Below, one piece after another: positions 26,085 to 34,208 of a DNA stretch of 64,000 bases (position 1 is its first letter; every line of letters begins with the position of its first letter). Source of the DNA: Bacillota bacterium (GTDB lineage: Bacteria > Bacillota > Clostridia > Christensenellales > CAG-138). The notes under the pieces are model-generated. The model was given only the letters and a program-made list of their open reading frames with translations, searched no databases and was not told where the DNA came from. The stretch covers positions 127,906-191,905 of the forward strand of contig JAEWUO010000028.1 in the NCBI GenBank assembly GCA_023459335.1, read 5' to 3'. The translations under genes were made by a program, and so were the position numbers.

Positions 26085-26113
26085 AGTATAACATTTCATG
26101 GAGAGAGATTCAA
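26085..26113 (-). promoter_or_regulatory. Promoter for mscL
   Basis: Minus strand TTGAAT (26108-26113), 17 nt, TATACT (26085-26090). Confidence 0.65.
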
Positions 26114-26206
26114 TTCCCGCAAGGAACGGGCATAGCTAACGCATCCGGAGAATGCGAAGACGTTCCCGTATCATGAAAACGAGCGGGAAAATCGGCTTCC
26201 TTGCGC

Positions 26207-26235
26207 TTGCATTGCCTATCCGCGTATGCTAAAAT
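26207..26235 (+). promoter_or_regulatory. Promoter for tRNA-Leu
   Basis: TTGCAT (26207-26212), 17 nt, TAAAAT (26230-26235), with TGC before the -10. Transcription would start a few bases upstream of the tRNA 5' end. Confidence 0.65.
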
Positions 26236-26246
26236 AGTCCCGCTGA

Positions 26247-26333
26247 GCCGGTGTGATGGAATTGGCAGACGTGACGGACTCAAAATCCGTTGGTAGCGAT
26301 ACCGTGTCGGTTCGAGTCCGACCACCGGCACCA
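26247..26333 (+). tRNA. tRNA-Leu (anticodon CAA)
   Basis: An 87-nt class II tRNA. The acceptor arms GCCGGTG and CACCGGC pair, the anticodon arm ACGGA-CTCAAAA-TCCGT gives anticodon CAA (codon UUG), a variable arm follows, and the T arm contains GGTTCGAGTCC. The 3' CCA is encoded. Confidence 0.96.
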
Positions 26334-26335
26334 AA

Positions 26336-26369
26336 GAGGAAGGCACATTTGTGTGCCTTCCTCTTGTTT
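26336..26369 (+). terminator. Intrinsic terminator of the tRNA gene
   Basis: A perfect 12-bp stem, GAGGAAGGCACA-TTTG-TGTGCCTTCCTC, followed by TTGTTT. Confidence 0.85.
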
Positions 26370-26388
26370 CCCGATCTGTATCTCGCAG

Positions 26389-26397
26389 TGCTATAAT
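26389..26397 (+). promoter_or_regulatory. Extended -10 promoter upstream of the histidine phosphatase gene
   Basis: TGCTATAAT (TATAAT at 26392-26397); no good -35 is visible. It would give a leader of about 120 nt that contains a small hairpin (GGCAG...CTGCC near 26437). Confidence 0.5.
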
Positions 26398-26521
26398 TAT
26401 ATTGATCTTCTGTGTATATTTATAAAAGATATTAATCGGCAGCTTTGAACTGCCAATGATATGCATATTCTGTCTGCCGAATTTGTTCTTTTTGTTACGT
26501 TTGTGAAAGGGGAACGATTCT

Positions 26522-27133
26522 TTGAAAATCTATTTTATCAGACATGCCGATAAGGGAGCAGGAAACTATTATAACGACCATTTAAAGCATCAGGATTTCC
26601 CCATAACAGAACTGGGAAAAATCCGAGCTGAAAATCTTGCGCGTTATTTTGAACTCAGGGAAATCAGCGCTGTATATGCAAGCGAATATTTAAGAGCTCA
26701 GCAAACGGCCGCGGCGCTTGCGGCAAAAAAAGGGCTGGAGATCATCGTCGATAATCGCTTAAATGAAATAGATAACGGCATCATTGAAGGAATGAGCGAT
26801 GTTGAAATCAAGGAAAAATACCCTTCTTTTTGGAATGATTATTTTAGCTATTCAAAAGATGTCCGTTTCCCCGAGGGTGAAACCGGAGAGGAAGTTCAGG
26901 CAAGGCAACGGTCCCTGCTCAATGAACTCATCGCAAACGGAAAAAATGCGGCGTTCGTGAGCCATGAAGGATATATACGGCTGTTGATCTGCAATTTGCT
27001 GGGTTTGCCGGTTTATGAACGATATCGATTTGCAATCGACTATTGCAGTATCACTGAAATTGAATTTTGCACAGACCTGGAAAAGTGGAAAATAATTCGG
27101 ATGAATCAAGCCATTGAGCCTATAGAAATTTAA
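26522..27133 (+). CDS. Histidine phosphatase family (phosphoglycerate-mutase-like) protein
   Basis: A 203-residue soluble enzyme. The RHADKG catalytic motif at residues 7-12 (RHG in many relatives), the ASEYLRAQQTA segment, the acidic NEIDNGIIEG and the second histidine in FVSHEGYIR define the family. The start is TTG 26522 with AAGGGGAA upstream. Codon use is visibly more AT-rich than in neighbouring genes and the gene lies just downstream of a tRNA, so recent acquisition is possible. The substrate is unknown. Confidence 0.85.
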   Translation: MKIYFIRHADKGAGNYYNDHLKHQDFPITELGKIRAENLARYFELREISAVYASEYLRAQQTAAALAAKKGLEIIVDNRLNEIDNGIIEGMSDVEIKEKYPSFWNDYFSYSKDVRFPEGETGEEVQARQRSLLNELIANGKNAAFVSHEGYIRLLICNLLGLPVYERYRFAIDYCSITEIEFCTDLEKWKIIRMNQAIEPIEI

Positions 27134-27300
27134 ACATCTGATCACATGATTGGCGACATGGGAAATCACAAACAACATAGCCCCATCCCACACTCGGTAT
27201 GCTAAAAATCTTGTAGAATAGTATCTGCGGCAATGTGTCAGCGAAAAGGGCGTGAAACGATATGACTTCTCGAAGAACGACGCTGCCAACGAGGTTACTT

Positions 27301-27822
27301 ATGAAAACGACCGATGCTTCCCTGCTTTCTCAAATCGCGCAGGATCAGTTTCTCTCCGGCTACCAGATGCTGGAGACGCTGGCAGACGTCTGCCCGGACG
27401 AAATCTGGTACGGCGTATACTCGGACGTGCCGTTCTGGTATCAGGTCTACCACGCCGCCTATTTCGTCGATTACTGGTTTCGCGGGAATCACCCGGAGCA
27501 GGGCTTCCCGCGCATGTTCTTCGATGCGCGCATTCCGCCTGAATTCGAGTGGGACGTGCCGGAGGGCGTGTCGGTTTCGCGCGGTGAGATGCGGGAATAT
27601 CTCAGGCTCATCCGCGAGAAGCTCGACCGCATATTCACCGGGCTGACCGACGCGTCGCTCGCCTCCGCCGCCGTCCAGGGTGAAGAGACGGTAACGCTGC
27701 TCGATGTTTTTTTCTCGCAGTCGAGACATGTGATGTATAACGTCGGCTACTGCAACGGCATCCTGCGCGAACATGGCCTGCAGGAATCGGACTGGTACGC
27801 TTATAACGAAACCGGCGAATAG
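27301..27822 (+). CDS. DinB-like four-helix protein
   Basis: A 173-residue all-helical protein. The Trp-rich WYQVYHAAYFVDYWFRG helix and the SRHVMYNVGYCNGILRE helix carry the histidines that form the metal site in the DinB/YfiT superfamily. Such proteins are often thiol-dependent transferases; the activity here is unknown. ATG 27301 is preceded by GAGG at 6 nt; longer in-frame starts lack an RBS. Confidence 0.75.
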   Translation: MKTTDASLLSQIAQDQFLSGYQMLETLADVCPDEIWYGVYSDVPFWYQVYHAAYFVDYWFRGNHPEQGFPRMFFDARIPPEFEWDVPEGVSVSRGEMREYLRLIREKLDRIFTGLTDASLASAAVQGEETVTLLDVFFSQSRHVMYNVGYCNGILREHGLQESDWYAYNETGE

Positions 27823-27852
27823 CCGGCTGGTTTGCGAATGTGCCGCAATGAG

Positions 27853-28359
27853 CTAGATGCCTTCCCGCAAAAACCTCTCCCAGAGGGTAAGCACCGCCTC
27901 GCAGGTATAACGATCCTCCGGACGTGGCTGCCAGAGCGGAATCTGACGCGGTTTCCGTTTTCCGCAGAGAAATTTATCGCCTTTTACAGCCAGGTCGGCA
28001 AACGAGGTGATATAGGGCAGAAGTATGATCTCGCGGACTTCCTTGCCGTGCTCGGTCAGCTTAATCATCCAGCCGTTGGAACCTTTTTCGCCGATTCCAA
28101 ATACTCCGCCGAATCCGGCGGCTTTTTTCTCGTAAGGTTCCGATAAAAGCGCCGGTTCTCGCAGGATGGACAGCTCATACGAAGCCGCGTGCAGCTCGAT
28201 CAGCACCGCGCCGCGCCGGTCAGACAGCAAACCCAGCGCGAGCGCGCCGCCGTCGTCCCGCCGGATATAGAGCGTTCGTACCGGCAGGCTGTCCTTTTCC
28301 TTTAGCTCCTCGAGCAGCCGGTCCCGCGTGTCCCATGCGGCAATATAATCCGATGACAT
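27853..28359 (-). CDS. Protein of unknown function
   Basis: A 168-residue soluble protein without a family I recognise. It has an acidic helical N-terminus, a YIRRDDGGALALGLL strand region, and a C-terminal half rich in aromatic and basic residues (LWQPRPEDRY). ATG 28359 is preceded by AGGGGGG. A TTGTTT-N16-TATACT promoter lies 30-60 nt upstream. It is monocistronic and convergent with the DinB-like gene. Confidence 0.6.
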   Translation of the reverse strand: MSSDYIAAWDTRDRLLEELKEKDSLPVRTLYIRRDDGGALALGLLSDRRGAVLIELHAASYELSILREPALLSEPYEKKAAGFGGVFGIGEKGSNGWMIKLTEHGKEVREIILLPYITSFADLAVKGDKFLCGKRKPRQIPLWQPRPEDRYTCEAVLTLWERFLREGI

Positions 28360-28389
28360 CCCGATCCCCCCTTGTTCTTTCTGAATCAA

Positions 28390-28417
28390 AGTATACCTGT
28401 TTCACGAAGAGAAACAA
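28390..28417 (-). promoter_or_regulatory. Promoter for the 27853-28359 gene
   Basis: Minus strand TTGTTT (28412-28417), 16 nt, TATACT (28390-28395). Confidence 0.55.
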
Positions 28418-28579
28418 GCCCGCGCTGTCCGATTCGATCATAAAAAAGGATGTATTCGCTCTAAAAATGCGGAAATCTGCGTTTCTACTGTCGGAATCGC
28501 CGTCGATCGGATATAATATAAAAACAGACAGCGTTCTCTCTCATTTTCTGTGGCAAACGAAAGACAAGGAGGTACCGTC

Positions 28580-29038
28580 ATGAACCCGAAACAGAAATCC
28601 GCTCTTTCAAAGATCTTTGCGCTCTCCGGCACTGTTCTGCTCTGGGCGCCGATCGCGTTCATGCTCGTCACGGCTGTCGTCGTCGGCATCGAAAGCGGCC
28701 TTTTTAACCTTGACTTCCTCATGCTGGCGGAACTCTTGCCGATCATAGCGCTCGGTCTGATTTTGCTGATTCTGGCCGGTATTCTCTCCCGTTCTTATAT
28801 CAAGTGGTTTGGCTGGGGAACCGGCGCCGCGCTTGCTTCCCTCGCGGGCGGGCAGCTGCTGGCGGTTGCTTCCGGCCTCGCTTCCGGCGCGGCTCCGCGG
28901 AGCGGGCTGGCGTTCGGCGTCGTCATCGCGTCCATTGCGGTGTATAATCTCGTCGTCGTCGCGCTCGCCGTGCTCGGCATCTCACTGGTCAAGCGGTTGT
29001 TCCGGAAAAGCCCTGACGCATCGTCCCCTGCCATCTGA
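28580..29038 (+). CDS. Four-helix membrane protein of unknown function
   Basis: A 152-residue protein that is nearly all membrane: hydrophobic segments at about residues 13-36, 45-67, 75-95 and 108-132, with a short basic C-terminus. AGGAGGT lies 6 nt before ATG 28580, and a TATAAT sits at about 28514. The next gene encodes a protein of similar plan, so the two may form a pair. No family was recognised. Confidence 0.6.
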   Translation: MNPKQKSALSKIFALSGTVLLWAPIAFMLVTAVVVGIESGLFNLDFLMLAELLPIIALGLILLILAGILSRSYIKWFGWGTGAALASLAGGQLLAVASGLASGAAPRSGLAFGVVIASIAVYNLVVVALAVLGISLVKRLFRKSPDASSPAI

Positions 29039-29090
29039 ACAAAGCGCATTTCTAAAACGTGCGGCGCTCGCCGCTGGAGAATGACCTTAT

Positions 29091-29657
29091 ATGCAAAACC
29101 GGGTAGCCTTCAACCGCGAACACATCAAAGGCCGGCGCGTCAACGCCATACCGGAATCGGGCATACCCGAAGAGGTCAAGGCTGCAAAAGCGGCCGAAGG
29201 CAAAGCGGAGCGCGCCCGTAAGCGGAGCCGTTCGCTCAGCGTAATCGGCTCGGCGTTCCTTTGGCTTCCGTTTTTATTCCCTGTTCCCTTTTTCATTCAC
29301 GGCGAAACCAGCGGTTCTCCCGTTCCTTTCGCGTTGTATCCGATGCTTGTGATATCGGTCCGTTTCGGTGCAAATATCGGCAGTTTTTTACTGTATCTTG
29401 CTTCCCGGGCAGCAAACGCGTTTCGTAAGCCCGTCGGCTGGCTTGCCGTAGCCATTTTCGTTCTTCCGATCGTCGGCGTTCTCCTCATGGGAAGAAATCT
29501 CTATTTCTTTGATCCTTCGAACATTTCGAAACCGGTCCATTTCCTGATCCTGCTTTCCATGTTGTTGACCTTGCTGGGCATGCTGGCGATCAACGTGTTC
29601 TCCGTTTTACTGCTTTGCAAAGTGTTTCACCGCCCCGGAAAACAGCCGGTGGCATAA
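29091..29657 (+). CDS. Membrane protein of unknown function
   Basis: A 188-residue protein with a charged N-terminal region (about 1-47, Lys/Arg/Ala-rich and helical) followed by four membrane helices (roughly 50-70, 79-101, 114-132 and 150-175). GGAGAA precedes the ATG, 53 nt after the previous membrane-protein gene, and an intrinsic terminator follows. Function is unknown. Confidence 0.6.
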   Translation: MQNRVAFNREHIKGRRVNAIPESGIPEEVKAAKAAEGKAERARKRSRSLSVIGSAFLWLPFLFPVPFFIHGETSGSPVPFALYPMLVISVRFGANIGSFLLYLASRAANAFRKPVGWLAVAIFVLPIVGVLLMGRNLYFFDPSNISKPVHFLILLSMLLTLLGMLAINVFSVLLLCKVFHRPGKQPVA

Positions 29658-29674
29658 CATTATTGGTTCGATTC

Positions 29675-29695
29675 GCCCGCTTTCGCGGGCTTTTT
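29675..29695 (+). terminator. Intrinsic terminator
   Basis: GCCCGC-TTTC-GCGGGC followed by TTTTT, after the two small membrane-protein genes. Confidence 0.85.
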
Positions 29696-29713
29696 GTTTT
29701 GTGACCTTGTCTC

Positions 29714-29742
29714 TCGACAGAAATATGCTCGAATGATACGAT
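29714..29742 (+). promoter_or_regulatory. Promoter for msrAB
   Basis: TCGACA (29714-29719), 17 nt, TACGAT (29737-29742). Confidence 0.5.
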
Positions 29743-29789
29743 AACGTTGCACTGGAATATCCGTGCACCGATCAAAGGAGATGACCCAT

Positions 29790-30758
29790 ATGGATGGGAA
29801 CACAAATAAAACGATCTACCTCGCAGGCGGTTGTTTCTGGGGTATGGAGAAGCTGATGCAGTCCATCCCCGGCGTGATCGACGCGGTAAGCGGATACGCC
29901 AACGGCACAGGCGAGAAGGATGCGGACTATAAAACCGTCTGCACCGGCAAAACCGGTTTTCGCGAGACGGTTCGGGTCACGTACGATCCAAACCGGGTGA
30001 GCCTGGACCAGCTGCTGTTTGCGTATTTCGAGGTGATCGACCCCGCCGCGGTCAACCGGCAGGGGCACGATATCGGCACGCAGTATCAGTCGGGCGTTTA
30101 CTACGACGACGCGGAGTCGCAATCGACCGTGGAGCGCATCTTCGCAATCGAACGCGCGCGCACGCCGGATTTCGCTGTGGAAATCGGTCCTCTTGTGAGC
30201 TTCTTCCCCGCCGAAGAGTACCATCAGGATTATCTGGACAAGAATCCCTCGGGCTATTGCCATATTCCATTTGCGAAGATCGCGCAGCTCTCGCACGGCA
30301 CGATCGACGCCGGGCGGTACGCAAAGCCGAGCGAGGAGCAGATCCGCGCGCGCCTCACGCCGGAGCAGTTCGCTGTTACGCAGCAGAGCGCGACCGAGCG
30401 TCCGTTTACGAGCGAGTATTACGGCAGCAGGCGGCAGGGGCTGTATGTGGACGTCGTCACGGGAGAACCGCTCTTTACTTCGGACGACATGTACCGCTCC
30501 TCCTGCGGCTGGCCTTCGTTTACGAAGCCGGTCAACCTCTCGGTCGTCGTGAAACGAGAAGACAACACGCACGGCATGCGCCGCATGGAAGTTCGTTCCC
30601 GCGCGGGGAATTCGCATCTGGGGCATGTATTCGAGGGCGACCCCGAATCGCCCAACGGCGTACGGTACTGCATCAACGGCGCGTCCCTGAGGTTTATCCC
30701 CTATGAGGAACTCGACGCGCAGGGTTACGGCTATCTGAAAGAGAAGTTCGCCGTCTGA
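29790..30758 (+). CDS. msrAB: Bifunctional peptide-methionine sulfoxide reductase MsrA-MsrB
   Basis: A 322-residue fusion that repairs oxidised methionine. Residues 1 to about 165 are MsrA with the catalytic GGCFWGME motif; residues about 185-320 are MsrB with SCGWPSF, the SRAGNSHLGHVF block and the catalytic cysteine in RYCINGASL. AAGGAG lies 9 nt upstream of ATG 29790; upstream in-frame ATGs fall too close to the RBS. No signal peptide is present, so it is cytoplasmic. Confidence 0.93.
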   Translation: MDGNTNKTIYLAGGCFWGMEKLMQSIPGVIDAVSGYANGTGEKDADYKTVCTGKTGFRETVRVTYDPNRVSLDQLLFAYFEVIDPAAVNRQGHDIGTQYQSGVYYDDAESQSTVERIFAIERARTPDFAVEIGPLVSFFPAEEYHQDYLDKNPSGYCHIPFAKIAQLSHGTIDAGRYAKPSEEQIRARLTPEQFAVTQQSATERPFTSEYYGSRRQGLYVDVVTGEPLFTSDDMYRSSCGWPSFTKPVNLSVVVKREDNTHGMRRMEVRSRAGNSHLGHVFEGDPESPNGVRYCINGASLRFIPYEELDAQGYGYLKEKFAV

Positions 30759-30804
30759 TCCACGGCGGCGGCCCTCAAAAAAGCGAGCAAAGCGCGCGGA
30801 ATTG

Positions 30805-30813
30805 TGCTATACT
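30805..30813 (+). promoter_or_regulatory. Extended -10 promoter for the cysteine desulfurase-ThiI pair
   Basis: TGCTATACT with -10 at 30808-30813, without a good -35. It is nested between imperfect inverted repeats (agcgcgc / gcgcgct) followed by TTTT, which could also act as an attenuator for msrAB. Confidence 0.5.
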
Positions 30814-30865
30814 GCCAATGCGCGCTTTTTGCTTGCGCGCAATTTTCCCGCCGGAGCGATGCAGC

Positions 30866-32011
30866 ATGATCTATCTCGACAACAGCGCGACCACGCGTGT
30901 TCTGCCCGAAGCTGCGGACGCGGCTTGCCGCGCCATGACCGAGCAATACTATAATCCCGCGAGCGCGTATCAGCCTGCCGTCGCCGCAGAAAAGGCGGTC
31001 GAGGCGGCGCGCGCACGCCTCGCCGCGGCGCTTGGTTGCGCGGCGGGCGAGGTCCTGTACACCTCCGGCGGCACGGAGAGCAACAACATGGCGGTGTTCG
31101 GTTCGATCAGGCCGCTGCGCGGGAAACGGCGCGTCGTCACAGCGAAAGGCGAGCACCCGTCCATCTATGAAGTATTTCGCTCTCTGGAAGGCGCGGCGGA
31201 AACGGAGGTTGCCTTCGCCGGTCTCAACGCGGACGGAACCGTGCGTCTGGACGAGCTGGAGGAAGCGCTGACTCCCGATACCGCGCTCGTCTCCGTCATG
31301 CACGTCAACAACGAAGTCGGCGCGGTCAACGATCTTGCCGTTATCGCGTCCCTGATCAAGAAATGCGCGCCTGTCGCGCTCTTCCATTCGGACGGCGTGC
31401 AGGCGTTCTGCAAGCTTCCGTTTTCGCGCATACCCGCCGATTTATACAGCGTCAGCGCGCATAAATTTCACGCGCCGAAGGGCGTCGGCGCGCTGTTCGT
31501 CCGAAACGGCGTGAAATTCTCGGGCGGGCAGTTCGGCGGCGGGCAGGAACGCAACCTGCGCTCCGGCACGCTGAATGTGCCGGGAATACTGGGGTTCGAC
31601 GCGGCGCTCGCGCTTTACCGTGCAAATCAGGCGGAATGGATCGAGCAAATGCGCGCGAATAAGCTCCGCTTATGGAACAATCTCAGACAGATTCCCGACG
31701 CCGTCGTCAACGGCCCAGCGCCGGAGGACGGCGCGCCGCATATCCTCAACGTTTCTTTCCCCGGCGTGCGGGGCGAGGTGCTTGTCAACGCGCTCTCCGA
31801 GCGGGGTATCTGCGTTTCCACCGGAAGCGCGTGTTCCACGCACCAGAAAGGGCAGAACCGCATCCTCTCCGCAATGGGAATTTCCGGCGCGCGCGCGGAA
31901 GGCGCGCTCCGCTTCAGTCTTTGCCCGTTCAACACGGCTGAGGAAATGGACGCCGCAGCGAACGCGCTCGTCAGCCAGGTCGCGTTTCTGCGCCGTTTTC
32001 AGCGGCGCTGA
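30866..32011 (+). CDS. Cysteine desulfurase (NifS/IscS family)
   Basis: A 381-residue PLP enzyme that takes sulfur from cysteine to form a persulfide. Visible are the N-terminal MIYLDNSATTR, TSGGTESNN, the PLP lysine in SAHKFHAPKG (about residue 204) and the catalytic cysteine in STGSACSTH (about 325-333). ATG 30866 with GGAG upstream gives the canonical family start; an ATG at 30818 next to the -10 is less likely. The neighbouring thiI gene suggests it delivers sulfur for tRNA thiolation. Confidence 0.92.
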   Translation: MIYLDNSATTRVLPEAADAACRAMTEQYYNPASAYQPAVAAEKAVEAARARLAAALGCAAGEVLYTSGGTESNNMAVFGSIRPLRGKRRVVTAKGEHPSIYEVFRSLEGAAETEVAFAGLNADGTVRLDELEEALTPDTALVSVMHVNNEVGAVNDLAVIASLIKKCAPVALFHSDGVQAFCKLPFSRIPADLYSVSAHKFHAPKGVGALFVRNGVKFSGGQFGGGQERNLRSGTLNVPGILGFDAALALYRANQAEWIEQMRANKLRLWNNLRQIPDAVVNGPAPEDGAPHILNVSFPGVRGEVLVNALSERGICVSTGSACSTHQKGQNRILSAMGISGARAEGALRFSLCPFNTAEEMDAAANALVSQVAFLRRFQRR

Positions 32012-32048
32012 CAGATCGCACATTACAGCTGGCAGATCACACATTACA
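32012..32048 (+). repeat. Two 16-nt direct repeats upstream of thiI
   Basis: CAGATCGCACATTACA (32012-32027) and CAGATCACACATTACA (32033-32048) differ at one base and have a 21-nt period. They fill the gap between the desulfurase stop and thiI. Confidence 0.8.
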
Positions 32049-32064
32049 ATCGATGGAGAAATTC

Positions 32065-33234
32065 ATGGAACCCGTACTGCTCGTCCGCTATGCGGAAATC
32101 CATCTAAAAGGGCTGAACCGCCCGTATTTTGAACGCAGCCTTGTCAGGCGAATCGCTCTCGCCCTCCGCCCGCTTTCCGTCCGGATCGTGCGCGAGCAGG
32201 GGCGCGTGTTTGTATTCGGCGTGCCCGCTGAAGCCGTCGGCGAATCGGCGGACCGGCTCACGCGGGTCTTCGGCATCCACTCCGTCAGCCCCGCGCTGGC
32301 GGTGGAGAAGGACTGGGACGCGATGGTAACCGGCGCGAAATCGCTCGTCGGGCGCCGCATCGAAGGGCTGCCCGGCGCAACGTTCAAGGTGATCGCGCGC
32401 CGCGCGGACAAGCGCTTTCCCATGCGCTCGCAGGACATCTGCCGCGTCATGGGCGGCGTGCTGCTCGAGGCGTTTTCGCAGCTGCGCGTGGACGTGCACC
32501 ATCCCGACTTTTTTGTCGGCGTAGAGGTGCGGCAGGAGCAGGCGTTTCTCTTCGCGGAGGAACGCATGGGCGCGGGCGGCATGCCCGTCGGCACAAACGG
32601 GCACGCGATGCTGCTCATCTCCGGCGGCATCGACAGCCCGGTCGCGGGCTATATGATCGCCAAACGCGGCGTAACGATCTCCGCCGTGCACTTCTACAGC
32701 TATCCTTATACGAGCGAGCGGGCAAGGGAGAAAGTGATCGAGCTGACGCGCATCCTTTCAAGTTATACGGGCGAAATTGCGCTATATCTCGTGCCGTTTA
32801 CCCAAATCCAGCTTACGATCTACGAAAAATGCCCCAAGAGCGAAACGACGGTACTCATGCGCAGGCTGATGATGCAGATCTCGGAACGCATCGCCCTCTC
32901 CTGCGGCGCGCAGGCGCTTGTGACGGGCGAATCGATCGGCCAGGTGGCGAGTCAGACCATCGAGAGCCTGACGGTGACCAACGACGCGGTGCACCTGCCC
33001 GTTTTCCGTCCGCTGATCGGCTTCGATAAAGAGGAGATCGTAACCTATGCCAAGTCGATCGGTTCCTATGAAACCTCCATCCTGCCCTATGAGGACTGCT
33101 GCACGGTGTTCGTGCCGCAGCACCCCGTCACCCGCCCGAAGCTGGAGGATATCCGGCGCAGCGAATCGCTCGTCGACTTTACGGCCATGATCGAACAGGC
33201 GATCGCTGAAACAGAGAAAATCGTGATCGAATAA
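32065..33234 (+). CDS. thiI: tRNA 4-thiouridine sulfurtransferase ThiI (no rhodanese domain)
   Basis: A 389-residue enzyme that adenylates and thiolates U8 of tRNA. The N-terminal ferredoxin-like + THUMP region is followed by the PP-loop SGGIDSPVAGYM (about residues 187-200) and a C-terminal CCTVFVPQHPVTRPKL. The rhodanese domain of E. coli ThiI is absent, as in Bacillus, so the adjacent cysteine desulfurase probably donates sulfur directly. I prefer ATG 32065 because GGAG is 6 nt upstream; ATG 32053 has no RBS. Confidence 0.93.
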   Translation: MEPVLLVRYAEIHLKGLNRPYFERSLVRRIALALRPLSVRIVREQGRVFVFGVPAEAVGESADRLTRVFGIHSVSPALAVEKDWDAMVTGAKSLVGRRIEGLPGATFKVIARRADKRFPMRSQDICRVMGGVLLEAFSQLRVDVHHPDFFVGVEVRQEQAFLFAEERMGAGGMPVGTNGHAMLLISGGIDSPVAGYMIAKRGVTISAVHFYSYPYTSERAREKVIELTRILSSYTGEIALYLVPFTQIQLTIYEKCPKSETTVLMRRLMMQISERIALSCGAQALVTGESIGQVASQTIESLTVTNDAVHLPVFRPLIGFDKEEIVTYAKSIGSYETSILPYEDCCTVFVPQHPVTRPKLEDIRRSESLVDFTAMIEQAIAETEKIVIE

Positions 33235-33310
33235 GCGAATCCCGCGTCGCTGCGTTTGATTCCATCGAAACAGATTTTACACATCATTCACAGCCGCCTC
33301 CCATCCGTCA

Positions 33311-33319
33311 TGGTATACT
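33311..33319 (+). promoter_or_regulatory. Extended -10 promoter
   Basis: TGGTATACT (-10 at 33314-33319), no clear -35, 50 nt upstream of a small membrane-protein gene. Confidence 0.5.
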
Positions 33320-33368
33320 CTCTGTGGCGGACGGCACCCTGTCCGCCCGGATGATGAAGGAGGAAATA

Positions 33369-33689
33369 ATGTTGAAGTTTATCTTTCGCTTGATCGGCAT
33401 TCTTGTAGTGCTGCTCATTCTCATACTGGCGATATTGTCCTATCTGGACAGCAAAGACCTGCTCAGCGGAAAACTGGATCGCTATATCAGCTCCTTGCGA
33501 GTACTCGGCAAAGCCGCCTGGTCCGAGACGCTGCTGTTTATGCAGGATTCCGGCATCGCGGAGGACGCGGCGGGCCTGCTCGACCAGGGAGCGGATTATT
33601 TGCGGGAAAGCATAGAGCCGCATTCGACCAGCCAGCCTGGCTCGGACGCTTTCGCGACCCCGATGCCCTCTGAAACTCCCGCGGGCTGA
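33369..33689 (+). CDS. Small single-helix membrane protein of unknown function
   Basis: A 106-residue protein with one N-terminal membrane helix (about residues 5-25), an extracytoplasmic helical region and a Ser/Thr/Pro-rich C-terminus. AAGGAGG lies 5 nt before ATG 33369. No family was recognised. It is flanked by its own promoter and a terminator shared with the convergent HEPN operon. Confidence 0.6.
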   Translation: MLKFIFRLIGILVVLLILILAILSYLDSKDLLSGKLDRYISSLRVLGKAAWSETLLFMQDSGIAEDAAGLLDQGADYLRESIEPHSTSQPGSDAFATPMPSETPAG

Positions 33690-33707
33690 CCGTGACAGAC
33701 GTTATGA

Positions 33708-33740
33708 AAAAGCCTCCCTGGCAGGGAGGCTTTCTTTCGT
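33708..33740. terminator. Bidirectional intrinsic terminator
   Basis: AAAGCCTCCCT-GGC-AGGGAGGCTTT, flanked by A and T runs, between the small membrane-protein gene (plus) and the HEPN gene (minus). Confidence 0.85.
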
Positions 33741-33749
33741 TTATGTGCT

Positions 33750-34208
33750 TCAGGAGGGGGCTTTGGGGATTTCGATCGGCGGCAGGAACGAACGGAGCCA
33801 GCCGACGAATTCGGTCGCCTTCGCGTATAGCTCCAGCGCCATCGCGCGGTCGACAAACCGGTTCGAAATATTTTTATAGGAAAACGGATAATCGGACATG
33901 TAATAAAACATGATATCCATGAGGAAATCTTCGCATTCGTTCTTGCGCGCCTCGAATCGCTTCAGATCCGCTTCTTTGAGAAAGGCGTCGCTGCCCGTAA
34001 TTTTGGAAAACAGGAAATTGACGTTGTGCGTTTTCGGCGGTTCGGTTTCAATGTAGTAAACATACATGCCCTTGAGCTGCCGTTCCGCCGCCTGCTGGCA
34101 GAGGTATGCGACATAAACCCAGCGCTCGCCTTTGATCAGCGCGTCGATCGTACCGATGTCGTAGTCCGACAGCATCATCCAGTATCCGCATTTTTCCTGT
34201 TTGTTCAT
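33750..34208 (-). CDS. HEPN domain protein
   Basis: A 152-residue all-helical protein matching the HEPN family (PF05168-like): YLCQQAAERQLKG in helix 2 and PPKTHNVNFLF before helix 3. HEPN proteins pair with MNT nucleotidyltransferases as toxin-antitoxin or nucleotide-handling modules. The RNase motif R-x4-6-H of HEPN toxins is not visible, so it may be a non-nuclease member. It overlaps the HD-GYP gene by 4 nt and is the last gene of the riboswitch operon. Confidence 0.78.
   Translation of the reverse strand: MNKQEKCGYWMMLSDYDIGTIDALIKGERWVYVAYLCQQAAERQLKGMYVYYIETEPPKTHNVNFLFSKITGSDAFLKEADLKRFEARKNECEDFLMDIMFYYMSDYPFSYKNISNRFVDRAMALELYAKATEFVGWLRSFLPPIEIPKAPS

Noticed and set aside
26110..26466. 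A 118-codon minus-strand frame across the tRNA-Leu gene
   Set aside because: It is antisense to the tRNA and contains the typical translated-tRNA string (VVGLEPTRYRYQ). Such frames are known spurious gene calls.
26247..27300. tRNA-Leu as an integration site of a mobile element
   Set aside because: No direct repeat of the tRNA 3' end, no integrase and no other mobile-element gene is found downstream.
30818..30865. An upstream ATG for the cysteine desulfurase, only 4 nt after a -10 element
   Set aside because: It would add 16 unconserved residues before the canonical MIYLDNSATT start, and the downstream ATG has its own GGAG.
34205..34208. Frameshift joining the HD-GYP and HEPN genes
   Set aside because: The 4-nt ATGA overlap is an ordinary coupling signal; both proteins have complete ends.
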